Shown here one piece after another: positions 21,596-32,986 of a stretch of DNA of 64,000 nucleotides. The stretch spans positions 4,464,001 through 4,528,000 of the forward strand of contig OZ251222.1 in NCBI GenBank assembly GCA_965240325.2. Direction: 5' to 3'. Below the pieces are notes generated by a model. The model saw only the letters and a program-made list of their open reading frames with translations, did not search any database and was not told the DNA's origin. This DNA comes from Rebecca billardiae RCC1528 (lineage: Eukaryota; Haptophyta). Within the stretch, counting starts at the first letter, position 1; each line of letters begins with the position of its first letter. Position numbers and translations under genes: made by a program.

Positions 21596-23306
21596 ACTCG
21601 TCCGAGGCGGAGGGTCGCTCCCTGCGCTCACAGCTCGAGGGCGCGCGCGCTGAGCTCGAGGGCGCGCGCGCCGCCGCGGCCGCGCGCGAGGCCGCCGAGC
21701 AACGCAGCGCGGCGCGCGCGCTCGCGGCCGAGCAGGCGGCGAACGGCGCCGAGGCGCGCGCGCGCGAGGCCGAGGCGCGCGCGCACGACGCGTGGCGCGA
21801 GCTGGTGGGTGCGCGCGCCGAGGCGGCCGCTGAGCGCGAGGCGGAGGCGGTGGCGCACGCCGCGGCGCTCAGCGAGGCGCGGGGGGCGGCGCGCGACGCC
21901 GGCGCACGCGCGGACGGGGCCGAGGCGCGCGCGGCCGAGGCGGAGCGGCGCGCGGCCGAGGCGCGCCGCGCGGCCGACGCGGCGCGCGCGGACGCGGCCG
22001 GCGCGGCCGCGCGCGCGGACGCGGCGGACGCGGGCGCGGCGGACGCGGAGCGCCGCGCGGACGCGGCCCTCGCCCGCCGCGCCCACGCCGAGGCCGAGGA
22101 GCAGCAGGCGGCCACGCGCGCGGCGGAGGCGGAGGCGCGCGTGGCGGCCGAGGTGGCGGCGTTGCGCGCCGAGGCCGAGAGCGCGCGCCTCAAGGCGGCG
22201 GAGGCGGCGCAGGCGGCGGCGCGCGCCGCCAACGCCGCCGCGCGCGCCCAGGCGGGCGAGGAGGCGGCGCGCCGAGCGGCCGCGCGCGCGGAGGCGGAGG
22301 GCGGCGCGCGCGCGGACGCCGCGCTCGCGGCCGCGCGCGCGGACGCGAGCACGCTGGCCGACGCGCTGAGCGCCGCGGAGGCCGAGGCGCGCGCCGAGCG
22401 CGCGCGCGCCGAGGCGGCCGAGGCGCGCGCGGCCGGCGCGGACGCGCGCTGCGCCGAGTGGAAGGCCCGCGCCTCGGCCGCACTCGACGAGCTGAGCAGC
22501 GGCGCGCGCGCGGCGGCGCACGGCGCGGACGCGGCGCTCGGCAAGGGGGCGGCGGCGCGCGGCGCGCCCGCGCCGGCCGCGCACCTGCCGGCGGCCGCGG
22601 CGGCGGCGCGCGCGCGCGCGCGGGACACGCCGCGCCCGGACGCCCCCGACGTGCCGCGCGCAGCCGCGCCGCACGAGGCAGGCGGCGGCGCGGCGGCGGC
22701 CGCGGCCGCCCCGGCCCCGGCGCGCGCGCCGGGCGCTGCGCCCAAGGGCGGCGGCGGGGCGGCGGCGGTCGGCTCGCCGCCGGCGCGCCGCGGCGTCGAG
22801 CACGCGCCCTCGCTGTACGAGCGTGCGCGCCGCGGTGCCAGCGCCGCCGCGCGCCCCTCGCCCCCGGCCGCCTCGCCGCCGCCGCCGCCGTCCTCGCCGG
22901 CGCTGCCGCCGTCCGCAGAGCAGCCGCAGCCGGCGCGCGCGGCGCCGGCGAGCGGCGACGCGCCGTCGGCAGCGCCGACGGCGGGCGCGCAGCCGGCGGC
23001 GCCGGCCGACGACGCGAGCCGCGCGGCGCTCGCCGTGAGCACGGCTCTCGCGCGGCGCGCCGAGCGCGAGCGCCGCTGGCTCGCCTCCGAGATGGCGGCG
23101 GTCACGGAGCTGCACGCCGCGGCGGTTGCGCGCGCGCGCTCGCGCTCGCAGCCGCGCGCCGCGCCGCCGCCCGCCGCCGGCGCGGCAGCCGACACGAACG
23201 CGAGCGAGCGGCTGCGCCGCTCTGCGGCGCAGCGCGAGCAGTTGCAGGCGGCGATGCGCACGAGCGCCGCGCGCTACGCCAAGCTCGACGGCGCTCGGCG
23301 CGACTC

Positions 23307-23338
<32 letters not shown>

Positions 23339-23601
23339 CCGAGCCGGACGCGGGCGCGAGCCGGCCCGCGAGCCGCGCGCCGACGCCGCCGGGCGTCTCG
23401 CCGCGCGCGCCGTCGGCCGGGACGGCGCTCGCGGCCGAGCGGCTGCACGACAAGCAGGAGCACGCGCGCGAGCGGCACGAGCGCTGGCTGGAGCGCGCCG
23501 CCGCCGCCACCGCCACCGCTGCGGTGGAGAAGAAGGCGCCGGGCGCCGCGCGGCCGGCCCATCGGCCGCCGCTCGCAGCGCGCTCGGCGAACGCGCACTG
23601 A
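21118..23601 (+). CDS. Ala/Glu/Arg-rich coiled-coil protein, 827 aa, unknown function
   Basis: Start chosen at the ATG at 21118, where sequence with protein character begins (MHSPRLTSPSAVAKAA). The frame is open far upstream without protein character. The N terminus has a basic helix (ARQAILRRWKLRQQLRERQQ) that might be IQ-like. Residues 95-470 form a very long Ala/Glu/Arg coiled coil with near-repetitive AEARAAEAERRAAEARRAAD blocks. Residues 500-640 are Pro/Ala-rich. A second charged helical region follows, with repeated RERRWLASEMAAVTELHAA-like segments, and a basic tail. No enzymatic motif. It is head-to-head with the coiled-coil gene at 18199-21003, which it resembles in composition but not by evident alignment. 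Confidence 0.65.
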
Positions 23602-23882
23602 GCCGCGCAGGGGCAGCGCTGCTGCGGTGCCCGTAGCCTGCGCCGCCGCCGAGCGTCAGACAGCTTCCGATCGCATCGGGCGAGCCGGGGCGTGTGCTCG
23701 CGGCGGCCATGCTGACGCGCGGACAAGCACTCTATTGACGAGACTGATTGATGTAGGATTTGGCCCAAACCTCGCAAAATCAGATCTCCACCCTGCGATG
23801 CGGCAAGTGGCAGTGTCGCAAGGAGGGCTGCCGCTGCCACTGGCTCCATGGCCTCCGTCTGATCAGCGCTTCCCCCGTGTGC

Positions 23883-25417
23883 ATGGTTGGCCGGGGCCGC
23901 GCGCCCTCGCCAGCTCAGGCCCGGGCCGAGCGGGCGGCGCCGCGCAAGCTTGCGGCGCCGAGCGCCATCCCTCTCCCGGCCAAGTCTGCAGGCGCGCCCC
24001 GCTCGAGCAGTGCGCCGCGCAGCCGCTTGTCCGAGGGCCGCTCGTCCGCTGGCAGCGGCGAGAGCTCGCTGCCCGCGCGCAGGGCGGGCCGGCCGCCGCT
24101 GAGCGCGGGCGCGGCGCGCGGCGCGGGCTCGAGCGGCCCGTCGCGCCCCGACGCCGCCCGGCCCGGCCGGCCTCGCGACGCGGAGCAGCTGCTCGACGAG
24201 CCGCTGAACGGGTGGGGCAGCGGCGGCACCGACGCGCACGGCAGGGCGCTCTCGGACCGATCGGACGCGGGCGCGGGCGCCGACGGCACGTCGGCGGCCG
24301 GATCGTCGCGCGACAGCTCGTTCCGCCGGCTGCGCCCCTCGGCCGCCGAGCGCGCTCGCGCCGAGCGCACCGGCGTCGGCCGGCGCTCGCTCGGCGAGTC
24401 GCCGCGCCGCGTCCGCCCGCACGGCCTGAGCGCCGGCCGCTCGGCGTCGGCGTCGAGGGCGTCGAGGAGCGCGCCCGCGTCGCCCGATCGCGCGCAGCAG
24501 CGCGCGAACGCGCCCGCCGGCCCGAAGGGCACGCCCTCGCCCGTGAACGGCCAGCGCGCGGGCGGCGGCGGCGCGGAGCAGCGCGCAGGCTCCCGCTTCC
24601 GCGCGCGCTCCGACCGGCCTCACACGGCGACCGGCGCTGAGCGGCCGGCGGGCCGGCGGCTGCTCGGCGAGCCCGGCGAGCCGAGCGCGCAGGAGGCGCA
24701 CGCCGCGCGCGCGTACCCGCCCCGCGCGCCGCGCAGCCTCCGCCCGGGCAGCGCCGGCACGGCGGGCGCGGGCGCGACGCGGCGTGCGCGCGGCGCGCGG
24801 CCGCAGTCCGCGCGCCGCGACGCGCCGCTCCGCGCGCAGGCCGGCGCCGCGGCGGGGTTTGCGGACAGCTTCGCGCTGCTCGAGGCGGAGGTGGCGCTGA
24901 GCGAGGCCGCGGCGGCGCCGCCTGGCGCGATGGCGCGCGGCGCGGACATCGACCTCCCCGACGAGGACATGCGCCCGTCGGGCCGGCGGCCGAGCGGCAG
25001 CCTCGCGGACGGCGGCGGCGCCGATGGCGGCGGCGGCGGCGGCGGCGCCGTCAAGTCCCCCACGCTGCTCGCGCGCTCGATGGATGCGCTGGCTGCGGGC
25101 GTGAGCCACCTGGGGCTCGATCTCACCGCGTTCTCGAGGCCCGTCTCGCAGCCGCCGCCACGCCCGCCGCCGCCGCCGCCGAGGCGAAGCGTGCCGCACG
25201 GCGCCGAGGGCGGCGACGCGCGCGCGGCGCACGCGGCGGCGCACGCCGTGCCGGCCGCGTGGTCGGAGCGCCAGCCGAACCCGCCCGCCGACGGCGCGGG
25301 CGGCGCGGGCTCGGCGCGCGGGAGCTCGCCGGACACGGACTCGGACTCGGACTCGTCCGACGGCCTCGCCTTCCCCGACCCGGCGCCCGCCTCGCGCCCG
25401 TCCATCGTGCCCAAGCT

Positions 25418-25456
<39 letters not shown>

Positions 25457-28400
25457 GCCCAAGGCGGCGCCGGGCGCTCCCCCCGCCGCGCCGCCGCCGC
25501 TCCCGCCGATGCCGCCGATGAAGCCGCTCGACATGGCGTCGGTGGCGGCGAAGCGCGAGCCGATCGTCGGCGAGCGTCCGGACAGCGCGGACCGCGCGCC
25601 GTACACGCCGCTCGGCGAGGTCGTACAGCGGCTCGCGCGCGAGAGGGAGGCGGGCGCGGGCGGCGCGGGCGGCGCGGGCGGCGCGGGCGGCGCGGGCGGC
25701 GCGCCGCCGATCGCGCTGCCGCCGAAGCTCGACCTGGGCCGCGTGGCGGAGGCGCAGCAGCCCGCGCCCAGGCGCTTCTCCCTCGTCGCCGACGTGCGCG
25801 GCGGCGAGCGCCCCAAGTGGGTCGTCCCCTTTGCCGAGCTCGAGCTGGGGCGGCGCATCGGCGTGGGCGCGTACGGGGAGGTGTACGAGGCGCGCTGGCG
25901 GCGGGACACAATCGCAGTGAAGCGGTGGACGCACCAGGGGCTGGACGAGAAGAACGCGCGGCTGCTGCGCGAGGAGATGGAGATCATGTCCGAGCTGCGC
26001 CACCGGCACATCGTCCACTTCCTCGGCGCGTGCCTCGAGGCGGAGCAGATGTGCATGCTGTTCGAGCACTGCGTGTGCTCCATGCTGCAGCTGCTGCGTG
26101 ACGAGGGCGTGCACCTGAGCGTGCAGGCGACCATCGACTACTGCAAGCAGGCGCGTGCGCGGCGCGCGCGCGGAGGAGGGCGCGCGCCCGCCGGCGCCGC
26201 GCGCGCTCACACGCGCCCGCCCCGCGCTCGCGCGCGCGCCCGCTCCGCGCGCCCGCCGCTGCCGCCGCCGCGCCCCGGCCGCCCGCGCGCCGCGCGCTGC
26301 GCCGGTCGCCTCGCCGCGCAGGTCGCGCTGGGCATGTTCTACCTGCACTCGTGCACGCCGCCCGTGCTGCACCTCGACCTGAAGGCGGCGAACGTGCTGC
26401 TCGACCGGCACGGCGTGGCGAAGGTGTGCGACTTCGGGCTGTCGCACGCCAAGCAGGGCGCGGCGATCGTGACTGCGCGCATGGGCTCCCCGCAGTGGAC
26501 GGCGCCCGAGGTGCTGCGCGGAGAGCCGCACGACGAGTCTGCGGACGTGTACTCGTACGGGCTGCTGCTGTACGAGATGGCGACGCGCGCGCTGCCGTAC
26601 GAGGGGATGGACACGTACCAGGTCGTGGTCGGCGTGATCACCAAGCTCCTCCCGCGGCCGAGCGTGCAGCCCTCCGAGCGCGCGCCGCCCACGCTGCTCG
26701 CGCTGATGGCTCGCTGCTGGGCGGAGGCGCGCGCAGAGAGGCCGCCGTTCGGCGCGGTGCTCGACGTGCTGGAGGGGCTGGTGCGCGAGCACGGCGCGCC
26801 GCCCGAGGGCGAGGCGCTGCCCGGGCTGCTCGCCGCCGAGTCCAACCCCGCCTCCGTCCGGCCGCTGCCGCCGCTGCCGCCGCACCTCTCGCGGCGCGGC
26901 CGCGATTCGGGCTCTGCCGCCGACGGCGGCGGCGCCGACTCGGACGACGAGCTCGCGGCCGGCGGCGGCGGCGGCGGCGGCGCGCGGCGCTCGGGGACGG
27001 CGCGCGGCGCGCCCGAGGGGCTCACCGCGATCGCGCACTTCGACTACGCCGCGAAGCGCCCGGACGAGCTCTCCTTCCAGCGCGGCCACCGCATCCGCGC
27101 GCTCGGCCCCGCGAGCACGCGCGGCTGGTGGCGCGGGCGCGTGGGCGGCAGGGTGGGTCTCTTCCCGGAGAACTTTGTCACGTTCCAGGCGGCGACGAAG
27201 GCGTACTCCGAGCTGGCGACGACGCGGCGGGCGGGGGCGGACGGCGGCGAGCGCGGCGCGGGCGGCGCGTCGCCGCACGACGCCGCGCGCCGCGCTCCGG
27301 CCGGGCCGATCATTGAGGAGGCGCCCCTTGACGCCCTCCTCGAGTTTGAACACGCGCCCGGCGGCGGCGGCGGAGCTGGCGGCGGCGGCGGCGCGGACGC
27401 GGTGCTCGGCCGCGGGCGCGACTCGCGCGTCGTGCGCGCGCGCGACAAGCGCACGCTCGAGCGCGTCGCGGTGAAGCTCGTGCGCGCGCGCACGCAGCCG
27501 GCGCGCGCGCGCGCGCTGCGCGAGGCCTCGCTGCTCGCCGCGCTCGGCTCGGACGCGTCGGCCGAGGGTTCCCACGTCGTGCAGCTGAGGTACGTGGTGC
27601 TCCCGCCGCCACCGCCGCCGCACGCGGGCGGCGGCGGCTCGGACGGGGCGGGCGGCGGGTTGGTCGCGCTCGTGTGCGAGCTGCTCGACGGGGGCGACCT
27701 GTTCGACCGGATCGAGGCGTGCGGCCCGCTCGAGGAGGCGGCGGCGTCGCGCGTCGCCGCAGACGTCCTCCTCGGCCTGGCGCAGCTGCACGCGCGCCGC
27801 ATCGTGCACGGCGACGTGAAGCCCTCGTCTGTGCTCTTCCTCTCGAGGGCGGCGGACTCGCCCGCGCGGCTGATCGACCTGAGCGAGGCGCGGCAGCAGC
27901 GGGTGGGCGCGGGCGGCGCGGCGGAGCCGCTCACCGGGCTGTGCGGCAGCCCGGACTACGCCTCGCCCGAGGTGCTCTCGTGGCTGGGCGGCGCGGATTC
28001 GCGCGAGGTCGCCGTCGACGCGACCGACGCCGACGGACACGGCACGGGCCGCGCGCGCGCGCGCCGCTCGTCCGCGCGCGGCGTGGGGTACGGCCCGCCG
28101 ACAGACCTGTGGTCGGTGGGCGTGCTCGTGTACGTCGCGCTCTCCGGCTTCCCGCCGTTCCACGGCGACGACGACGCCGACATGCTCGAGCGCATCCTGC
28201 ACGGCGCGTTCGACTTTCCGAGCACGCTCGGCGGCGGCGCGCCGACCGCGTGGGGACGTGTGTCGCCGCTCGCGCGCGACTTCATCGGCCGGCTGCTGCT
28301 CGTGGAGCCGTCGCACCGGATGGACGTGGGCGCGGCGCTGCGGCACCCGTGGATCCGGGACACGGTGGACATGGCGGCGGTGCACTCCTCGCTCGGCCAG

Positions 28401-29840
28401 CTGCGCACGCGCGCCGTCTCGCCCGGCTGGGCCGGGCTGCGCCGCGCGGCCGCCAGCTCGGTGCGCGGGCCGACGCCGCCGCGCGCGCGGCCGCGCGCCG
28501 CCGCCGCCACCGCGCGCGAGCTCGGATCCGGCGGCGGCGGCGGCGACGGCGGCACGGGCGCGCGGCGCGTGACGCCGCCCGCGACGCCGCCCGCGACGCC
28601 GCCGCGGCCCGCCACCGCCGCCGCCGACGCGGCCGCCGACGCCGCGGACGCCACCGCCGCGCAGCACGGCTGGGCGCACGCGGCCGGCGCGCGCGGCGGC
28701 GCGCGCGGCGACGCGGCCGGCGCGCGCGGCGCGCGCGGCGGCGGCGGGTTGAGCTGGTCGCTGCAGCAGGAGGGCATGGTCTCGACGTTCGGCCGCTGGC
28801 TGATGGGGCGCGCGGTGGGCGAGGGCAGCCTGCGGCTGCTCATGGTCGGCCTCGACGGCGCGGGCAAGACGAGCCTGCTGCACCGGCTGCGCACAGGAGC
28901 AGGCCTGAGCGCGCCGCCCCCGCCCACCGTCGGTGCGCGCGCGCGCGGTGCGCGCTGGCAGCGCGCGGCGCGCCGCGCGCGCCCCGCGCGCCGCGCGCGC
29001 GTGACCAGCTCGCGCCCACGCCCCGCGCGCGCCCTTCGCCTCGGTCGTCGCAGGCCTCTCCGAGGAGAGCTTCGACTTCAAGCGCTGCCGCCTCCGCGTG
29101 CTCGAGCTGGGCGGAGGGCCGAGGGTGCGCGCGCACGGGCGGGCGCGCGCGCGGCGGCCGCGCATGGCGGCAGCGTGAGCGCCCGCCGCGCGGCCCGGGG
29201 CGGTGGGCTGGCTGACGCGCTGCCCGCCCGCGCCGCCGCGCGCGCCCTCCGCGCGCGCAGCTCCGCGCGCAGTGGCGAGAGCACGCCTCCGCGCTCGGCG
29301 CCGCCCCGCACGGCCTCATCTTCGTGCTCGACTCCTCCGACCTCGCGCGGCTGCCGAGCGCGCGCGCCGAGCTGCACGGCCTCGTGGCGGAGGGCGGGCT
29401 GGGCCGCGCCGCGCTGCTCGTCTTTGCCAACAAGCAGGTGCGTCCCGTGTGTGCGTCCCGTGTGTGCGTGTGCGCGCGTGCGGCGGGTGTGGCGGTGCAG
29501 CGTGCGGCGTGCTGTCTGTGTCTGCCCTGTCTTGTCTTGTCTGCCCTGCGCGCTCGAGGAGGCACACACACACGCGCGCACACACGCGCGCGCGCTGGGC
29601 TGGGCTGGGCTGGGCTCACACGCGCCGCCTGGGCCCTGCGCGCCTCGTGGCCTTGCGCGCCCCACCCCGCAGGACCTGCCGAGCGCGCTGCCTGCCGAGC
29701 GCATCGTGAGCGCGCTCGCGCTGAGCGCGCTGCCCGCGACGATGCAGTGGAGGCTGCAGCCCGGCTCGGTGCTGAGCGGGCACGGCGTGCTGCAGACGCT
29801 CGAGTGGCTCGCTGCCAAAGGCCAGGCCATCGACGACTGA
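23883..29840 (+). CDS. TKL-type kinase - SH3 - CAMK-type kinase - Arf-like GTPase fusion protein
   Basis: Exons 23883-26150, 26322-28932, 29054-29124, 29261-29437, 29673-29840; 1764 aa. Residues 1-640 are disordered and Ser/Arg/Gly/Pro-rich. Kinase 1 (about 650-912, Raf/MLK-like): GVGAYGEVY, IAVKRW, HLDLKAANVLLD, CDFGLS and SPQWTAPEVL, with HRD changed to HLD. SH3 (about 989-1044): AHFDYAA, ELSFQRGHRI, GWWRGRV, GLFPENFV. Kinase 2 (about 1114-1435, CAMK-like): VAVKLV, ELLDGGDLFDRI, HGDVKPSSVLF (HRD to HGD), LIDLSEA (DFG to DLS), GSPDYASPEVL, DLWSVGVLVYVALSGFPPF, HPWI. Arf domain (about 1590-1764): GLDGAGKTS, switch I PPTVG, ELGGG in place of DVGGQ, ANKQDLPSAL. The first intron (26151-26321) uses a GC donor; the next three are GT-AG and each restores family sequence. 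An upstream ATG at 23760 is possible. A separate Arf gene starting at 28776 is the main alternative, but no stop or out-of-frame junction separates it from kinase 2. Confidence 0.8.
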
Positions 29841-30140
29841 GGCTGAGGTCTGAGCCAGAGTCCGGCTATCGCCGCTGTCAGCCACGGACACGGGCGGGAG
29901 CTGATGACGTGATGACCCGCACCAGTATCCTCGTCTGTCGTCGAGTGTTGGCTGCTGTTCGTATGCCGTCACGCTCAGCCGCTCGTGCCTCATCTCCATC
30001 AATGACTGGGAGTAATATAAATACAGTACGCACCTTGAAAGTGAGCAATCGCGCACAAAATTTCCAATTACCGCCGGCATCACCCGCATCGGAGAATCGG
30101 GACCGCTCGTCGAAATCCACGTCATCATCACCATCTCAAC
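29841..30140. other. Intergenic, no feature seen
   Basis: 300 bp between the kinase-Arf gene and the next plus-strand gene. It contains a modest A/T-rich patch (AGTAATATAAATACAG, 30010-30025) about 115 bp before the next ATG. This could be a TATA-like element but is not distinctive. Confidence 0.4.
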
Positions 30141-31953
30141 ATGGCGACGCTGACGCGCCGGCTGCTCGTGGCGAGCGCCCTGCTGCTCGCGTCGCGCGTC
30201 GCGCATGGCGAGGATGTGCACGCGTCGGCGGCCGGCGTCGATGTCGGCGAGCCCCTGAGCGCAACCGTCGGGGCTGGTGACGGCGCCGAGGGCGATGCCG
30301 CCGCGCCGCTCGGCGCAGCGGAGGTGGGGCGCGGCCCTGACAGCCAGGAGGCTGGCACACCGCCCTCCGAGCTGGAGGATGGGCCAACGCCTCCGGCAGG
30401 TGAGCTGGATCTGGACGAGCTGCTCGCGCACGTCAGCTCGGACGATGGCCCGCTCGACCTCGACGCGCTCCTGCAGCAGGTGGGCGGCGGCGACGTGGGC
30501 GACGCGGGCGCGGCCGGCGCAGACGCGAGCATGGGCGCCGCGGAGGCGTGGAGGGACGACGGTGGGCTGGGCCTGGGCGCTGGCGCGGGCGCGAGCACCG
30601 ATGCCGACGACGAGCTCGACCTGGGTGCGCTCCTGCAGCAAGTCAGCGGCGCTGACGCAGGCGAGGGCGGCGGCGGTGCAGACGGGGCGGGTGCGCCGCT
30701 GACGAGGGACGAGGGTGCGCGGGCTGAGGGTGGCGCGCACGGAGGCGCAGCCCGCGGCCCTGCGGCCGAGGAGCAGCCGCCGCCGTCCCCGCCGCCTTCG
30801 CCGCGGCGCGCGCAGCCGCGGCGCTCGGCCGAGGGCGGCACCCGCGCCGGCGGCCGCGCGCCCAAGTCTGCGCGCAGCTCGGGCTCAGGCGCGACGGGCG
30901 GCGCCGAGCACCGCGCGGCGGCGGAGGCGGGCGGCGCGCCGGCTGGCAACTCCGACCGAGCGCGCGCGGCTGATCGGCCGGACGAGGCCGGCGCGGCTGG
31001 CTCCTTCGACGCGCGCCGCGCGCAGGAGGCCGAGCAGGGCGCGTGGTCCCCGTTCGACGACGGCGACGCCTCAGCCGAGCCGGATGGCGCAGACGGCGCG
31101 GCCGATGCGCCTACGGATGCGGGCGCCGCAGCCGGCGCTGCGGACGGGGGCGCGGCCGGCGCGTTCGCCCTCCGCATCGACCGCTCGACGCTCACGATAC
31201 TCAGCCGCTGGACCAACTTTGCCAACGGGGTGCGTGCCCGCACACCAGCGCACGCCGAGCCCCTCCCCTGCGGCGCGTGCTCACCGCTCGCCCCTGCCCG
31301 GCGCCGCCCCCTCCCCTCCGCCCCGCCCCTCCGCCGCGCACCACCGCGCCATCAGGTGTTGCTGATGCTGCTCGGCCCGATCGCCCTCGCCATCTCCGCC
31401 TCGCAGCTCGCGTTCGACAAGATGGTGCTGGCCGCGTACGTCAGGTGCGGCCGGGCGCGCCGACGCACGCGAGCGCGTGCCCCCCGAGCGCACGCGCGGT
31501 GCGCACGCGTTGAGCGCCCCCCCTGGCCGCGCGCCCCACCCGCCGCGCGCACTCGGGCGGCTGCGGCCCTCCCGTGCGCACGCAGCCTGTTCGGCGTGGT
31601 CTTCTCCGCACAGGAGCTCCGCGTGGAGCCGGTGGTCTCGTGGCTGCGGAAGAACTTCCAGCTGCTCTCCACGCACGGCGGCCGGGCTGCGTTCCTGCTC
31701 TTGTGCGCGCATGCTCGCGCTGCGGTCGCGCGTGCGTGATGCGCCGTGCTTGGCGCCGCGCGCGCGTGGCAGTGCGAGACAGTGGCGTGGCTCTCACGCC
31801 CCGTGCGCTGCCCCCGCCCTCGCGCGCCGCAGCGCGGGCAACCTGCTGTGGACATTTGGCAAGGTGGGCGTGGTGCCCGCGGTGCTCACGTGCGCCAACT
31901 CGGCGTTCAACAGCCGGTTCGAGTCGATTGTGAGCAGGCTTGACGACCTCTGA
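30141..31953 (+). CDS. Secretory-pathway membrane protein with disordered lumenal region, unknown
   Basis: Exons 30141-31229, 31356-31444, 31586-31702 and 31833-31953; 471 aa. A clear signal peptide (MATLTRRLLVASALLLASRV, probable cleavage after AHG) is followed by about 310 disordered residues. These are rich in Gly, Ala, Asp and Glu and include two DLD(E/A)LL and one DLGALLQQV repeats. The conserved-looking part is the C terminus after splicing: RSTLTILSRWTNFANGVLLM, then LLGPIALAISASQLAFDKMV, then VVSWLRKNFQLLSTHGGRAA, then FAGNLLWTFGKVGVVPAVLT. It holds two or three likely membrane segments. Each splice junction falls inside a hydrophobic stretch and joins in frame. I do not recognise the family. 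The DLDxLLQQV motifs may be short linear interaction sites. Confidence 0.7.
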
Positions 31954-32013
31954 CCAGTCAGCGCCTAACGCGGGGGTTGGCCGTGCCCCCGGCAGGCGCC
32001 GAGCACCGTCACC

Positions 32014-32610
32014 GTGTTGACGCGCACGCCACTTGGCGCGGCTGCAAACTCGCCTCTCAAACCTGAAGCCAGAAGTCGTCGTCGCACCTGCCACCTGCTC
32101 ATCCGCCACGTGTGCTCACGACGATTGATGCCACAGGCGTGCAGCGGAGGAGCCCGGACTGAGTCCCAATCCTGCTGCGTGAATTCGGCAGGACTCAGGC
32201 TTGGCGCTCCGGTCCGGATCAGCGCTTTTCGGCGCGAAAAGGCGATCGCGATGCACGTGAAGGCCGCGTGCGTCCACATCCAGGCCGCCGTGCGCGGCCG
32301 CCAGGCGCGCCACGGCTACAGCTATCTGCGCAACGAGGCAGCTCGTCAGCAGTGGATGCTCTTTCTGTGCACGAGTGGCCAACTCGAAGCAGCAGCTCGG
32401 CTGGGCCTCTTCCACGAACGCGCCGCGTCCACCATCCAGCGCTGCTTTCGGACGCTGCGGATACGCCGCAGGGAACAACGGCTTCACGCTCTGCGTGCTG
32501 CTTCGCTACGCCTCTCTCGAATCTCACCACGAGGGTTGAGCCCAAAGCTAAAACCGATTCATCCGCTGTGGCCACTACGCCCTGAGGTGCCAACCTTCAG
32601 TTGCCACTGA
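32014..32610 (+). CDS. Small IQ-motif (calmodulin-binding) protein
   Basis: 198 aa. Two IQ motifs are visible: HIQAAVRGRQARHGY (about residues 88-102) and TIQRCFRTLRIRRRE (about 140-154). Both approach the consensus IQxxxRGxxxR and would bind calmodulin or a myosin-light-chain-like protein. No motor or catalytic domain is attached. It may act as a small calmodulin adaptor, or be the end of a larger gene with unrecognised upstream exons. The conserved part begins at an internal ATG at 32251 (MHVKAACVHIQAAVRG), and the preceding 79 residues look less protein-like, so that ATG may be the true start. Confidence 0.55.
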   Translation: MLTRTPLGAAANSPLKPEARSRRRTCHLLIRHVCSRRLMPQACSGGARTESQSCCVNSAGLRLGAPVRISAFRREKAIAMHVKAACVHIQAAVRGRQARHGYSYLRNEAARQQWMLFLCTSGQLEAAARLGLFHERAASTIQRCFRTLRIRRREQRLHALRAASLRLSRISPRGLSPKLKPIHPLWPLRPEVPTFSCH

Positions 32611-32986
32611 CATCGTGCGGCCACGCAGGTACTGATTCGCGCCCGCTCAGCGTCAGACAGCATGGCACAAATGCTCCAGCTCTGCTCCGACTCAGTCCTT
32701 AGCCTGCGTGCAGACAGGCGAATGACTCTGAGTCGACAGCGTCAGGACAATGAGCCTATGCCTGAGACTACTGCTGTGTGTTTAAGATACGGACGACGAG
32801 CAGGCCATGTCAGTGGCTCGCCGCACGTGGCGGCAGAGCGGCAGCACGCACGCACAGTCCGTACACAGCGGCCGATGGCCTTCACTGCTGGTGGCACACA
32901 CGTGTGCTGCACTCAATCGAGTCAGGCCGGTCGTGCTCGCCTGCCCACGCAAACGTGCGCGGCACGGGCGGGCCGCCGGTAGCAGC
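32611..32986. other. Intergenic between convergent genes, no feature seen
   Basis: 376 bp between the stop codon of the IQ-motif gene and the stop codon of the minus-strand G8 protein. It should contain both 3' ends. No hairpin or poly(A) signal is recognisable. Confidence 0.45.

Noticed and set aside
23274-29165. A 1963-codon open frame on the minus strand opposite the kinase-Arf gene
   Set aside because: It is the antisense shadow of a GC-rich coding region. Its sequence is almost only Arg, Ala, Gly, Val and Leu with no family motif, while the plus strand carries unmistakable kinase motifs.
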